From Acidimicrobiia bacterium (lineage in GTDB: Bacteria > Actinomycetota > Acidimicrobiia > IMCC26256 > JAMXLJ01), in contig DASRES010000005.1 of assembly GCA_035651955.1 (NCBI GenBank), forward strand, positions 1 through 54,592: a DNA stretch of 54,592 nt, written 5' to 3'. Under the pieces are notes generated by a model, which saw nothing but the letters and a program-made list of their open reading frames with translations, was not told where the DNA came from and did no database searches. Positions 8,287-16,233 of the stretch are shown here, piece after piece; position 1 is the first letter of the stretch; every line of letters starts with the position of its first letter. The translations under genes were made by a program, and so were the position numbers.

Positions 8287-10250
8287 CCACGCGCGGCGAG
8301 ATCGTCTGGCGGCCTCCGCCCGACGCGCTCGACCGAACTCGCGTCGGCGCGTTCCTGCGCTGGTTGCGCGACGAGCGCGGTCGCGACGTCGCGGACTATG
8401 CCGCGCTCTGGCAGTGGTCGGTGGACGACCTCGAAGGCTTCTGGGACGCGTTCACGACGTGGGCCGGCGTCGCGTGGTCGACCCCGCCGGCCGCCGTCCT
8501 CGCGGGGGGAAACCGCACCATGCCCGGTGCCCGCTGGTTCACCGGCGCGACGCTCAATTACGGGCAGCTGGCGCTCGCGCACGCCGAGCGCGACCCCGAC
8601 GGCGTCGCGGTGATCGCGCGCTCGCAGACCCGCGATCGCACGGAGACCACGTGGAACGAGCTCGCCCGCGACGTCGCGCGCTGCCGGGCCGCGCTCGAGC
8701 GGCTCGGCGTGCGCGCCGGCGACCGCGTCGTCGCGTACGCGCCGAACATCGCCGAGACCCTCGTCGCGTTCCTCGCGGCCGCGTCACTCGGTGCCACGTG
8801 GTCGTCGTGCCCACCCGAGTTCGGGACGCGCTCCGTCGTCGACCGGCTCTCGCAGATCGAGCCCGTCGTACTGTTCGCCGTCGACGGCTACCGCTACGGC
8901 GAGCGCGTCGTCGACCGCAGGGCGGAGGTCGACGCCGTCCGTGCCGCGCTCCCGTCGCTGCGGCACACGGTCAGCATCCGGTACCTCGGAACCGGTGACG
9001 ACGAGTGGACGCCGTTCCTCGCCAGCGGCGACGGCGCGCCGCTCACGTTCGACGCCGTCCCGGCCGAGCACCCGCTCTACGTCCTGTACTCGTCAGGGAC
9101 GACAGGGCTCCCGAAGGCGATCGTGCACGCGCACGGCGGCATCGCGGTCGAGCACACGAAGACCCTCGCGCTGCACCACGACCTCGGTGCCGGCAGCCGG
9201 TTCAGCTGGTTCACGACGACCGGCTGGATGATGTGGAACTACGTCGTGTCCGGGTTGCTCGTCGGCGCGACGATCGTGCTCTTCGACGGTGATCCGAGCG
9301 CGCCCGACCTGTCGACGTTGTGGCGGCTCGCGGCAGAGGAGCGGCTCGACGTCCTCGGCGTCAGCGCGCCGTTCCTGATGGCGTGCCGAAAGGCGGGTGT
9401 GCGGCCGCGCGACGTCGGCGACCTCAGTGGCATGCGCCAGGTCGGCTCGACCGGCGCGCCGCTGCCGCCCGACGGGTTCCGTTGGGTGCGCGACGCGGTG
9501 GGCGAGCACGTGCAGGTCGCGTCGATGAGCGGCGGCACGGACGTGTGCACGGCGTTCGTCGGCATGGTCCCGATCCTCCCCGTCCGCGCGGGCGAGATCT
9601 CGTGCCGTCTCCTCGGTTGCGACGTGCGCGCGTTCGACGAGTCGGGGACCGAGTGCCCGCCCGGTGTACAGGGCGAGCTCGTCATCACGTCGCCGATGCC
9701 GTCGATGCCGGTCGGGTTCTGGAACGACCCGAGCGGCGAGCGGTACCGCAGCGCGTACTTCGCCGACTACCCGGGCGTGTGGCGCCACGGCGACTGGATC
9801 ACGTTCCTCGACGACGGCGCGTGCGTCATCAGCGGCCGATCGGACGCGACCCTCAACCGTGGCGGCGTGCGCCTCGGGACGAGCGACTTCTACGCGGTCG
9901 TCGAGTCGCTCCCCGACGTCGCCGACAGCCTCGTCGTCCACCTCGACGACGCCGGCGACGGCACCGGCGAGCTCGTGCTGTTCGTCGCGCTCGCGCCCGG
10001 CGCGACGCTCGACGACGACCTGCGCGCGCGCATCGCGAAGGCGCTGCGCACCGACCTCTCGCCTCGGCACGTCCCCGATCGCATCGAACAGGCACCGGGC
10101 GTGCCGCGCACGCTGTCCGGCAAGAAGCTCGAGGTGCCGGTGAAGCGCATCCTGACCGGAACCCCCATCGCGACCGCGGCGTCGAGCGGCTCGCTCGCCA
10201 ACCCCGAGGTGCTCGACTACTACGCGTCCCTCGTACGGGTACGGCGATGA
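8283..10250 (+). CDS. Acetoacetate-CoA ligase (acetoacetyl-CoA synthetase)
   Basis: 655 residues, as expected for this enzyme, which makes acetoacetyl-CoA from acetoacetate, ATP and CoA. The ATG overlaps the previous TGA (ATGA). Visible ANL-superfamily motifs: A3 loop LYVLYSSGTTGLPKAIVHAH, TTTGWMMWN, GGTDVCTAFVG, GDWITFLDDGACVISGRSD and the C-terminal acylation Lys region RTLSGKKLEVPVKRIL. The N-terminal ACAS-type region (FWDAFTTWAGVAW; GARWFTGATLNYGQLAL) supports the acetoacetate subgroup. Placed after the lyase, it probably salvages the acetoacetate released, or activates a related beta-keto acid. Confidence 0.92.
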   Translation: MTTRGEIVWRPPPDALDRTRVGAFLRWLRDERGRDVADYAALWQWSVDDLEGFWDAFTTWAGVAWSTPPAAVLAGGNRTMPGARWFTGATLNYGQLALAHAERDPDGVAVIARSQTRDRTETTWNELARDVARCRAALERLGVRAGDRVVAYAPNIAETLVAFLAAASLGATWSSCPPEFGTRSVVDRLSQIEPVVLFAVDGYRYGERVVDRRAEVDAVRAALPSLRHTVSIRYLGTGDDEWTPFLASGDGAPLTFDAVPAEHPLYVLYSSGTTGLPKAIVHAHGGIAVEHTKTLALHHDLGAGSRFSWFTTTGWMMWNYVVSGLLVGATIVLFDGDPSAPDLSTLWRLAAEERLDVLGVSAPFLMACRKAGVRPRDVGDLSGMRQVGSTGAPLPPDGFRWVRDAVGEHVQVASMSGGTDVCTAFVGMVPILPVRAGEISCRLLGCDVRAFDESGTECPPGVQGELVITSPMPSMPVGFWNDPSGERYRSAYFADYPGVWRHGDWITFLDDGACVISGRSDATLNRGGVRLGTSDFYAVVESLPDVADSLVVHLDDAGDGTGELVLFVALAPGATLDDDLRARIAKALRTDLSPRHVPDRIEQAPGVPRTLSGKKLEVPVKRILTGTPIATAASSGSLANPEVLDYYASLVRVRR

Positions 10251-11023
10251 CGGACACCGCGCCGCGCGCGCGTGGGGGTGCGGCCGCGTGGACGCCTCGT
10301 GTGACGCCGCCCGTCGGCGTCGACCTCGACGTCCGCCAGAAGCTCGCGTGCGCGTTCCGCATCCTCGCCCGCACCGGGTTCAGCGAGAACATCGCCGGCC
10401 ACATCACGTGCGCGGACTCGGAGACGGGCGGCATGTGGGTCAACCCGTGGGGCCTGTGGTGGGACGAGGTGCGCGCGTCGGACGTCTGCCTCGTGAGCAC
10501 CGAGGGCCGGGTGCTCGAGGGCAAGTGGGACGTCACGCCCGCGATCCACATCCACACCGAGCTGCACCGCCGGCGTGCCGACGCGCGTGTCGTCGTGCAC
10601 AACCATCCCTACTACGCGACCGTCCTCGCCGCAGTCGGCGTGCTGCCGGACACGCTCCACCAGACGGCGTGCATGCTCGACGGCGACCTGCGCTTCGTGC
10701 GCGAGTACACGGGCGAGATCGATTCCGGCGCGCTCGGTGCCGAGCTCGCGGAACGCATCGGCGACGCATCCGTCGTCCTGCTCGCGAACCACGGCGTGAT
10801 CGTCACGGCACCGACGGTCGAGGAGGCGACGTATCGCGCGGTGAGCTTCGAGCGCGCGTGCCGGCTGATGTACGACACGTTGGCGCTGGAGCGCCCGTAC
10901 ACGACGGTCGACGCCGAGATCCGTCCCGCGATGAAGGCGTCGCTGTTGGAGCGGGGCACGGACGTGTTCTGGGCCGGCGCGGTGCGCATGCTGCTGCGCG
11001 AGCAGCCGGAGGTCCTGGAGTGA
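10247..11023 (+). CDS. Class II aldolase/adducin family protein
   Basis: 258 residues. Zn ligands of the class II aldolase fold are visible: HIHTELH, VVVHNHPYYATVLAA and LLANHGVIVTAPT. The early segment GFSENIAGHITCAD fits the family's substrate/metal-binding N-terminal region. Members do retro-aldol cleavage or decarboxylation of small hydroxy acids; several actinobacterial catabolic clusters carry one of unknown substrate. Start ATG within the preceding stop (ATGA). It ends one base into the next ATG (TGATG), so the operon stays translationally coupled. Confidence 0.88.
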   Translation: MTDTAPRARGGAAAWTPRVTPPVGVDLDVRQKLACAFRILARTGFSENIAGHITCADSETGGMWVNPWGLWWDEVRASDVCLVSTEGRVLEGKWDVTPAIHIHTELHRRRADARVVVHNHPYYATVLAAVGVLPDTLHQTACMLDGDLRFVREYTGEIDSGALGAELAERIGDASVVLLANHGVIVTAPTVEEATYRAVSFERACRLMYDTLALERPYTTVDAEIRPAMKASLLERGTDVFWAGAVRMLLREQPEVLE

Positions 11024-12282
11024 TGGTCGACATCGACGACCTGCAACGCATGGAGTTCACCACCGGCGGCAAGGCCCGCACCGGTGGCGCAACGTTCCTC
11101 CCCGAACCGCCGCGTCAGCCGCGGCGGTTCACGGTCGTCTCCGCCGACGACCACATCGTCGAACCGCCCGACACGTTCGCCGGGCGCGTGCCCGCGCGCT
11201 TCGCCGAGCGCGCGCCGCACGTCGTCGAGGAGGACGACGGCACCGAGGTGTGGATCTACGACGGGCAGCGGTTCCCGAACGTCGGCTTCAACGCGGTGGT
11301 CGGCCGGCCCGTGAGCGAGTACAGCTTCGAACCGGCGCGCTTCGACGAGATGAGGCGCGGCGCGTGGGACATCGACGCGCGCATCGCGGACATGGACGTG
11401 AACGGGATCTACGCGTCGGTGAACTTCCCGTCGTTCCTGCCCGGATTCGCGGGGCAACGCCTCCAGCTCTCGACGAACGACCGCGACCTCGCGCTCGCCG
11501 CGGTGCGCGCGTGGAACGACTGGCACATCGAGGCGTGGGCGGGCCCCCACCCCGACCGCATCATCCCGTGCCAGATCCCGTTCCTGCTCGATCCGGAGAT
11601 CGGCGCCGCGGAGATCCGCCGCAACGCCGAGCGCGGCTTCAAGGCCGTCAGCTTCACCGAGTCGCCCGCGACGCTCGGCCTGCCGTCGCTGCACACCGGC
11701 CACTGGGACCCGATCATGCGCGCGTGCGCGGAGAGCGGCACGGTCGTGAACCTGCACATCGGCTCGTCGGGCACGTCGCCGTCCACGTCCGACGACGCGC
11801 CTCCCGACGTGATCGGCGTGCTCTTCTTCGGCTACGCGATGTTCGCCGCGGTCGACTGGCTCTACTCCCTGATCCCCGTCCGCTACCCGTCGATCCGCAT
11901 CTGCATGTCGGAAGGCGGCATCGGCTGGGTCGCGGGGCTGCTCGACCGGCTCGACCACATGCTGAGCTACCACGAGATGTACGGGACGTGGACCGGCATC
12001 GAGCTCACGCCGGCCGAGGTGTTGCAGCGCAACTTCTGGTTCTGCGCGATCGAGGACCAGTCGTCGTTCGCGCAGCGCGACCGGATCGGCGTCGGCAACA
12101 TCCTCGTCGAGGCGGACTACCCGCACTGCGACTCGACATGGCCGCACACCCAGCAGAAGCTCGCCGAGCAGCTCGCTGGTCTTCCTGAGGACGACGTGCG
12201 CCGCATCACGTGGCAGAACGCGTCCGAGCTCTACCGCCATCCGATCCCGGCCGCGGTGCAGGCCGACCCGGACGCGTTCTGA
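11023..12282 (+). CDS. Amidohydrolase family 2 (ACMSD-like) protein
   Basis: 419 residues. The opening FTVVSADDHIVEPPDTF has the D-x-H metal motif of amidohydrolase-2 proteins. Later landmarks are PIMRACAESGTVVNLHIGSSG, CMSEGGIGWVAGLLDRLDH and the closing Asp motif NILVEADYPHCDSTWP. Relatives perform non-oxidative decarboxylation (ACMSD, gamma-resorcylate type) or hydrolysis. Many actinobacterial homologues of this length sit in lipid or steroid gene clusters with unproven substrates. Starts one base before the preceding gene ends; the ligase gene follows after 7 nt. Confidence 0.87.
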   Translation: MVDIDDLQRMEFTTGGKARTGGATFLPEPPRQPRRFTVVSADDHIVEPPDTFAGRVPARFAERAPHVVEEDDGTEVWIYDGQRFPNVGFNAVVGRPVSEYSFEPARFDEMRRGAWDIDARIADMDVNGIYASVNFPSFLPGFAGQRLQLSTNDRDLALAAVRAWNDWHIEAWAGPHPDRIIPCQIPFLLDPEIGAAEIRRNAERGFKAVSFTESPATLGLPSLHTGHWDPIMRACAESGTVVNLHIGSSGTSPSTSDDAPPDVIGVLFFGYAMFAAVDWLYSLIPVRYPSIRICMSEGGIGWVAGLLDRLDHMLSYHEMYGTWTGIELTPAEVLQRNFWFCAIEDQSSFAQRDRIGVGNILVEADYPHCDSTWPHTQQKLAEQLAGLPEDDVRRITWQNASELYRHPIPAAVQADPDAF

Positions 12283-12289
12283 CGAACAC

Positions 12290-13855
12290 ATGGACGAGAC
12301 GCTGACGGATCTCGTCCGCGCGCATGCGCGGGCGCGGCCCGAGGCTGCCGCCTTCGTCACGCCCGACGCCCGGTGCTCGTGGCGCGAGTACCGGGAGCGG
12401 GCGGCGGGGTTGGCCGGTGCGTACGTCGCGTGCGGGTTCGAGCGTGGTTCGCGTGTCGCGGTCCTGCTGCCCGACGGCGCGGCCGTGCACGTCGCGTTCC
12501 TGGCCGGTGAGCAGGCCGGGATCGTGACGGTCGGCATCGGCGCGCGCGCCGGCGAGCGGGAGATCGCGCATCTCGTCGAACGTACGGGCGCGGTCGCGGT
12601 CGTGACGCACGAGACGTATCGCGAGACGCCGGCCGTCGACCTCGTCGACCGACTCCGACGCGTGACCGGCCGCGACCTGCACCACGTCGTCGTGGACGAC
12701 CGCGGCGTCGCGTCGTGCGCACGGGACACGGAGCCGCTCACCGACGCCGACATCGACGCCCGCCGCGTCCGCCCCGACGACATGTTCCTGCTGAACTCGA
12801 CGTCCGGGACGACGGGCCTGCCCAAGTGCGTGATCCAGACCCAGCGCAGGTGGCGCTACTTCCACGGGCTCGCGGTCGACGCCGGCGCGCTGACCCCGAA
12901 CGACGTGTTCCTCTCCGCGATCCCCGCGCCGTTCGGCTTCGGGCTGTGGACCGCGCACTTCACGCCGACGATCCTCGGCGCGCCGGTGGTCCTCATGCCG
13001 CGCTTCTCGCCCGATCTCGCGCTGCAACTCGCGGAGCGCGAGCGGGTCACCGTCCTCGCCTGCGTCAGCACCCAGTTCGTCATGATGCTCGAGTCGCCCG
13101 CGATCGAGCGCGTGGACCTCTCGTCGCTGCGCGTCCTGTTCACGGGCGGCGAGGCGGTTCCCGAGGCGCGCGCAGCCGCGTTCGAGGACGCGACCGGCGC
13201 GCGCGTGCTCCAGTTCTACGGCTCGAACGAGACGGGCGCGCTCAGCCGCACGACGCTCGGCGACGACCGCGTGCACCGGCTCACGACCGCCGGTCGCGTC
13301 ATCCCGGAGATGCACGTGCGCGTCCTCGACGCGGACGGCCGCGACGTTCCGGCCGGCGAACCGGGCCAGCCGTGCTGTCGCGGTCCGGCGACCAGCCCCG
13401 GGTACTACGACGATCCCGCCGGGAACGCCGAGCTGTTCACGCACGACGGGTGGATGCGCATGGGCGACGTCGCCACCGTCGACGCCGACGGGTACCTGCG
13501 GGTCGTGGGCCGCACGTCCGACTTCGTGATCCGCGGCGGCAAGAACATCAGCGCGAAGGTCGTGGAGGACGAGGTCTCGTCACATCCGGCCGTCGCGCTC
13601 GCCGCCGCCGTCGCGATGCCGGATCCCGTGTTCGGCGAGCGGGTGTGCGCGTTCGTCGAGCTGCGTCCGGGAACGTCGCTCACGCTCGACGAGCTCGTCG
13701 CGCACCTCCGCGCGCGCGGCACGTCGCCGGAGAATCTCCCCGAGCGGCTCGAGGTGCTGGACTGGCTTCCGCGCGCGTCGGGCGGGAAGATCGCGAAGGG
13801 CGAGCTGCGGGAGCGCGCACGCGCCCTCCCGCAGCCCGGGTCCTCCGATCAGTAG
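12290..13855 (+). CDS. Acyl-CoA synthetase (AMP-binding, ANL superfamily)
   Basis: 521 residues. Motifs: LLNSTSGTTGLPKCVIQTQ (phosphate loop), QFYGSNETGALSRTTLGD, GWMRMGDVATVDADGYL, VVGRTSDFVIRGGKNIS, and the C-terminal catalytic Lys in LPRASGGKIAKGELRE. It should activate a carboxylic acid to its CoA thioester. Being last in the six-gene operon, it is a good candidate for the step that loads the true pathway substrate onto CoA. It converges with the downstream lipoprotein gene; the two stops overlap by 7 nt (13849-13855). Confidence 0.9.
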   Translation: MDETLTDLVRAHARARPEAAAFVTPDARCSWREYRERAAGLAGAYVACGFERGSRVAVLLPDGAAVHVAFLAGEQAGIVTVGIGARAGEREIAHLVERTGAVAVVTHETYRETPAVDLVDRLRRVTGRDLHHVVVDDRGVASCARDTEPLTDADIDARRVRPDDMFLLNSTSGTTGLPKCVIQTQRRWRYFHGLAVDAGALTPNDVFLSAIPAPFGFGLWTAHFTPTILGAPVVLMPRFSPDLALQLAERERVTVLACVSTQFVMMLESPAIERVDLSSLRVLFTGGEAVPEARAAAFEDATGARVLQFYGSNETGALSRTTLGDDRVHRLTTAGRVIPEMHVRVLDADGRDVPAGEPGQPCCRGPATSPGYYDDPAGNAELFTHDGWMRMGDVATVDADGYLRVVGRTSDFVIRGGKNISAKVVEDEVSSHPAVALAAAVAMPDPVFGERVCAFVELRPGTSLTLDELVAHLRARGTSPENLPERLEVLDWLPRASGGKIAKGELRERARALPQPGSSDQ

Positions 13856-14418
13856 CCGCTGTACCCGCTGCCGCTGCTGTTGCTCGAGCTCGACGAGCTC
13901 GCGGTCGTCGGCGTCGTCGCGGCGCCGCTCGCACCCGCCGACACCGGGGCGGACGTCTTCACGACCCGCCAGATGCCGCCGAAGCTGTTGAGGCCGTCGC
14001 CGTTCGCGTCGCCGGGCGCCGCGTCACCCGAGAACCGGTACAGCGGGAGACCGTTGTCGGTGACGAGCGTTGCGCCGTTGCCCGACGTGGTCCCGATGCC
14101 GGTCACACCGGTGTCCCCGGTCGCGTGCCCGCCGTTCGGCGCGAACAGGGGCGGCCACGCGGCCGCGCACGCACCCGTGCACGGGACGGGCATTCCGCCG
14201 TTCGTGAACGTGTAGAGCGTCATCCCCTTCGAGTCGACGAGGATGTTGCCGAACTTCGCGTTCGCCGCGACCTGGACGGTCGGTCCGGTCGCGCTCGCGG
14301 CGGGACGGCTCGACGACGGCTGCTTCGTTGCACCCGTCGAGCTTCCCGACGAGCCGCACGCCGCGAATGCGACTGCACCGACGATCGCGACGGCGGCGGG
14401 TATCAGTCGTGCCTTCAT
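13849..14418 (-). CDS. Second Yx(FWY)xxD-repeat lipoprotein (COG4315-like)
   Basis: 189 residues from ATG 14418 (GAGAGG site). Lipobox FAAC (Cys21), a Ser/Thr linker, then the two repeats: GMTLYTFTNG with CTGACAAAWPPLF, and GLPLYRFSGDAAPGDANGDG ending GGIWRVV. A Ser/Gly/Thr-rich C-terminal tail (from about residue 160) ends GSGYSGY. It is a paralogue of the 4178-4729 product with the same order of parts but a different linker and an added tail. Extracytoplasmic; function unknown. Confidence 0.85.
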   Translation of the reverse strand: MKARLIPAAVAIVGAVAFAACGSSGSSTGATKQPSSSRPAASATGPTVQVAANAKFGNILVDSKGMTLYTFTNGGMPVPCTGACAAAWPPLFAPNGGHATGDTGVTGIGTTSGNGATLVTDNGLPLYRFSGDAAPGDANGDGLNSFGGIWRVVKTSAPVSAGASGAATTPTTASSSSSSNSSGSGYSGY

Positions 14419-14528
14419 GGTTTCGCCTCTCGTTGCGCACCCGCGCCGTTGCGGGTGTCGTCGTGGACTACGAGAGACGACGCGCGAAGGATCGTGTGCC
14501 GCTCGACACGGCCGGCCGCGTGGCCGAG

Positions 14529-14876
14529 TCAGGCGGAGGTGAGCTTGTAGTTGGCGAGCGCCTCGACGCGCTCGACGAAGTCGGGGCTGTGGCGCAGACG
14601 GGCCCCGATGTCGTCGTAGCCGGCGCCCCGATCGCGCCAACGCAGGACGCGTCGCTCGAGCGGGCGCAGCGAGCCCGCCCGTCCGGCCTGCGCGTCGCGA
14701 CCGGGAAGGCGGCTCAACGTGATGAAGCGCTCGACCGCGGCAGGGCTGCGGCGGAGGCGCCGGGCGATGTCGTCGGTGCTCATGCCCTCGTCGACCATGC
14801 GCAGGATGCGGCGCTCGAGGGGCCGCAGCTTCGAAGTCTCGCTCACGATGCTCTCGCTCACGATGCCCTCGCTCAC
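14529..14876 (-). CDS. Small protein with two tandem helix-turn-helix repeats
   Basis: 115 residues. Two similar units, LRPLERRILRMVDEGMSTDD (IARRLRRSP) and LRPLERRVLRWRDRGAGYDD (IGARLRHSP), look like LuxR or sigma-70 region 4 type HTH domains. A DNA-binding or sigma-like accessory role is inferred. The start is GTG 14876, preceded by GGGGAGG. Two more in-frame GTGs follow at 15-nt intervals because the 5' end is a 15-bp direct repeat (GTGAGCGAG, three copies). No partner-domain or sensor region is present. A SHOCT-like small gene lies upstream on the same strand. Confidence 0.75.
   Translation of the reverse strand: MSEGIVSESIVSETSKLRPLERRILRMVDEGMSTDDIARRLRRSPAAVERFITLSRLPGRDAQAGRAGSLRPLERRVLRWRDRGAGYDDIGARLRHSPDFVERVEALANYKLTSA
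14836..14876 (-). repeat. Three 15-bp direct repeats at the gene start
   Basis: GTGAGCGAGGGCATC, GTGAGCGAGAGCATC and GTGAGCGAGACTTCG follow one another on the minus strand, from 14876 downwards. Each copy begins with an in-frame GTG. A change in copy number would keep the frame and alter only the number of VSEGI-type units at the N-terminus. Confidence 0.8.
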
Positions 14877-14958
14877 GATGCCTCCCCGCGCGCCGGCGGC
14901 CGTGACGACGTGCAGCCTACCGGCGCGGCGGCCCTGTGGTGACGCCTGTCGCCTTCGT

Positions 14959-15228
14959 TCAGTCGACCGGCAGCGTCGCCAGGAGTGCCCGCTTCTGCTC
15001 GTCGAAGTCGTCGAAGTCGATCGAGCCCTCCTCGAAGCGGCGGTGCAGCTCGTCGACCCGGGCCAGGACGCTCGGCACGTCCACGTCGCGCACCACGTTG
15101 GCCGGTGCCGGCTCGGGCGTCTCGTCGGCGTGCGCCGAGGACTGCCGGCGCTCGCGCTTCGCCGCGGCCTTCGCCTGCTTGTCGCGCTCGCGCTGGCGCT
15201 TCTCGAACGTGGGCCTCTTCGTCGCCAT
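14959..15228 (-). CDS. Small basic protein with SHOCT-like C-terminus
   Basis: 89 residues from ATG 15228 (GGGGAG site). The N-terminal half is strongly charged (FEKRQRERDKQAKAAAKRER), probably helical. The C-terminal VLARVDELHRRFEEGSIDFD, then FDEQKRALLATL, has the shape of a SHOCT (short C-terminal) motif, where a helix-loop-helix is often tethered to oligomerising proteins. Function unknown. The 241 nt upstream to 15469 contain no gene I can support. The HTH gene lies 82 nt downstream, so co-transcription is possible. Confidence 0.7.
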   Translation of the reverse strand: MATKRPTFEKRQRERDKQAKAAAKRERRQSSAHADETPEPAPANVVRDVDVPSVLARVDELHRRFEEGSIDFDDFDEQKRALLATLPVD

Positions 15229-15469
15229 GGCTGCTCCCCGACGTCGGCGGACAACGGTGGGCACTGCGGCCGGAGCGCGGTCGACCGCCCGGATCCGGTG
15301 GGTCGCGCCCAGATCGGTGGCTCGTGCACGGGGCGGCACGCTCACCCCGGAGGCCGGGCGCCTCGGAGGCCGGCGCCGCGCCCGGACGCACCAACCGGGC
15401 CGCAGCAGAACCGCCCCCAGCATAGGGGCTGGCGGGTGCTCCGGCGGCGTCGCGACGCGTTCTTCCCGG

Positions 15470-15979
15470 TCAGACGGGCGGGGACGGCGGCGGTGCGAGG
15501 CGGGTCGCGAGGTCCTCGAGGGCGGCCGCGAGCAGCGCCGCCTCGCCGTCGGAGACGTGCCGCGAGAAGTGCTCCGCGACCGCCGCGGCGTAGACGGCAT
15601 CCGCCCGCCGGTACCGGGCACGGCCCAGCCGGGTGACCACGAGCAGCGTCGCACGGCGGTCGTCGGGGTCGGCGCGCCGTTCGACGAGCCCGTCCGCCTC
15701 CATGCGCTGGACCAGGCGGCTGACGCCGGGCTGGCTGTAGCGGACGCGCATGCACCGGTGGAGCTCGCCGAGGCGGAGCCGGCCGGGCGGGTCGGCGCGC
15801 TCGAGGTACGCGAGCGCCGAGAAGGTGGCCGAGTCCAGTGGCGTCTCGTCCTCGAGCCGCGCGACGACGTCGCGCAGCACCGTCTGGTACACGGTGACGA
15901 GCGCGCTCCAGGTCCGCCGCGCCTCGTCGGCCGACGTGGCCGGGATCGCGGGCGCGTGGTTCTCCGGACGTGCGGTCAA
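15470..15979 (-). CDS. MarR family transcriptional regulator (end of UGSC operon)
   Basis: 169 residues from TTG 15979, which overlaps the stop of the previous gene (TTGA); no ATG or GTG lies near the family start. Winged helix: LRLGELHRCMRVRYSQPGVS as the HTH, recognition part RLVQRMEADGLVERRADPDD, wing ending RRATLLVVT. It closes a four-gene operon in which every junction is a 4-nt overlap. Operon-end MarR proteins often repress their own operon; the perfect palindrome at 17851-17862 before the first gene is a candidate site. No Cys lies in the winged helix, so a ligand rather than thiol sensing is suggested. Confidence 0.85.
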   Translation of the reverse strand: MTARPENHAPAIPATSADEARRTWSALVTVYQTVLRDVVARLEDETPLDSATFSALAYLERADPPGRLRLGELHRCMRVRYSQPGVSRLVQRMEADGLVERRADPDDRRATLLVVTRLGRARYRRADAVYAAAVAEHFSRHVSDGEAALLAAALEDLATRLAPPPSPPV

Positions 15980-16233
15980 GCGTCGCGTCGAGGGTCGTCG
16001 ATGACGAGCTCGAACTCGTCGTGCACGCGACGGCGCAGCGAGTCGTCGATCACGTCGCGCAGCATGTCGGGCGGCAGCACGCACTCCTCGCAGCTCGCGC
16101 CCTCGAGCACGAGCCGGAGCCGGATGCGAGCCGTCTTCGGATCGGCGTCCAGCAGGAGGAGGTCCGCGCCGTCGGCCCGCAGCAGCGCGCCCACCTCGTC
16201 GACCGCGGCCGCGACGTCGCGGTCGTCCATCAT
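15976..16233 (-). CDS. NifU C-terminal-like small protein
   Basis: 85 residues from ATG 16233 (ATGA overlap with the previous stop; a second ATG follows directly). The pattern VGALLRADGADLLLLDADPK, a beta strand RIRLRLVLEG, then a C-x-x-C (CEEC) followed by LPPDMLRDVIDDSLRR matches the NifU C-terminal/Nfu fold, where the CxxC binds or transfers an Fe-S cluster. There is no N-terminal scaffold domain. Next to a CGSC protein, this suggests a metal- or sulfur-handling function for the operon. Confidence 0.72.
   Translation of the reverse strand: MMDDRDVAAAVDEVGALLRADGADLLLLDADPKTARIRLRLVLEGASCEECVLPPDMLRDVIDDSLRRRVHDEFELVIDDPRRDA

Noticed and set aside
14529-15329. Single 266-codon gene joining the HTH and SHOCT-like regions
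   Set aside because: The upstream part is out of frame with the SHOCT-like gene, which has its own start and ribosome site; the HTH gene has GGGGAGG before GTG 14876.
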